A DNA stretch of 5,425 nucleotides from an uncultured Pseudorhodobacter sp. (GTDB lineage Bacteria; Pseudomonadota; Alphaproteobacteria; Rhodobacterales; Rhodobacteraceae): NCBI GenBank assembly GCA_945957495.1, contig CAMFLG010000250.1, positions 1-5,425 of the forward strand, written 5' to 3'. The notes below the pieces were generated by a model. That model was given only the letters and a program-made list of their open reading frames with translations, was not told the origin of the DNA and searched no databases. Below are positions 5,022 to 5,425 of this stretch, in pieces. Position numbers and translations under genes: made by a program. Position 1 is the first letter of the stretch. Every line of letters starts with the position of its first letter.

Positions 5022-5425
5022 TCAGGATTCGATGGGCAGCCAGACTTCATAGCCGCCATCGCCCGTCATGCCGTTGAATTCGGGCGGGTAGTATTCCACC
5101 GAAGCGCCCTTGCGCGGGCGGTATTCGGGGCGGGTCATCCAGGAATTGTAGATCTCTGACCAGACGGCGTTCATGGTTGAGATGTGGCCTTTGGTGGCAA
5201 AGCGGGCGTAGCGGCCTTCGATGGTGACGGCGGCAAAGCCATCCGGCAGGGTCGCGGTGGCAGGCACCTCTTGGCCGCAGATGTAGTCGAAGGTTCCCGC
5301 ATCTTCCGAGAAATTGTGAACGATTCCATAGTAATCGTCTGGGGTGGCGCCGAGGACGCGGTGGCCTTCGGCGTTATAGGCGGCCCATTGCGCCGGGATT
5401 TCGGCGCGGGTCTGCATGTCATAGC
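5022..5425 (-). CDS. GyrI-like / AraC effector-binding-domain protein (5' end cut off)
   Basis: Partial gene entering from the right edge; 133 codons of its C-terminal part are visible and the true start lies outside, since the frame stays open (Tyr-Asp) upstream of the Met at 5417. The sequence fits the GyrI-like small-molecule-binding fold: RAEIPAQWAAYN near the visible start, then YYGIVHNFSEDAGTFDYICGQEV, the central FAAVTIEGRYARFATKGHIST, AVWSEIYNSWM, and the C-terminal strand GGYEVWLPIE with the conserved Glu (codon 5046-5048) used for ligand binding in characterised members. Such domains occur alone (about 155 residues, YdeE-like) or fused behind AraC- or MerR-type DNA-binding regions; which applies here cannot be told. 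A stand-alone protein would lack only some 20-25 residues. It is convergent with the adenosyltransferase gene and probably not functionally tied to it. Ligand unknown. Confidence 0.85.
   Translation of the reverse strand, partial: YDMQTRAEIPAQWAAYNAEGHRVLGATPDDYYGIVHNFSEDAGTFDYICGQEVPATATLPDGFAAVTIEGRYARFATKGHISTMNAVWSEIYNSWMTRPEYRPRKGASVEYYPPEFNGMTGDGGYEVWLPIES

Overview
The window looks like chromosomal DNA of an alphaproteobacterium, most likely of the Rhodobacterales/Rhodobacteraceae. This rests on the high G+C with strong GC-biased third positions, a ParC C-terminus that ends in an alphaproteobacterial-type RTETDLSEW...GFPRDNKF tail, a small two-helix HIG1-family protein, and short G- and C-rich hairpins between convergent genes. 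No tools were run; family assignments come from motif recognition.

Layout. Positions 1-161 form a short gene-free stretch with three tandem 11-bp T-rich repeats. Positions 162-2465 (minus) encode ParC, the A subunit of topoisomerase IV, complete at 767 residues. An 84-bp divergent spacer follows. Then four genes run on the plus strand: a membrane-anchored SH3b-domain protein (2550-3119), a classical short-chain dehydrogenase/reductase (3152-3976), a 68-residue HIG1-domain twin-transmembrane protein (4055-4261) and a PduO-type ATP:cob(I)alamin adenosyltransferase (4261-4833). The last two overlap by one base. A convergent spacer (4834-5021) holds two hairpins, one of them a perfect 11-bp inverted repeat with a 3-nt loop. 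The right edge carries the C-terminal part of a GyrI-like/AraC-effector-binding-domain protein on the minus strand (5022 to beyond 5425).

How the genes fit together. parC is a housekeeping gene for chromosome decatenation. The SH3b and SDR genes are 32 bp apart and probably co-transcribed, with no evident functional link. The HIG1 and adenosyltransferase genes look translationally coupled; the second makes adenosylcobalamin, the cofactor of methylmalonyl-CoA and ethylmalonyl-CoA mutases, while HIG1 proteins are known as partners of respiratory complexes. I see no CRISPR array, transposon, phage, toxin-antitoxin or defence genes, tRNA or rRNA. This is mostly ordinary chromosomal backbone. The more interesting signals are in the two non-coding edges (11-bp phased repeats, perfect palindrome) and in the HIG1/adenosyltransferase coupling; I find no convincing undescribed multi-gene system.
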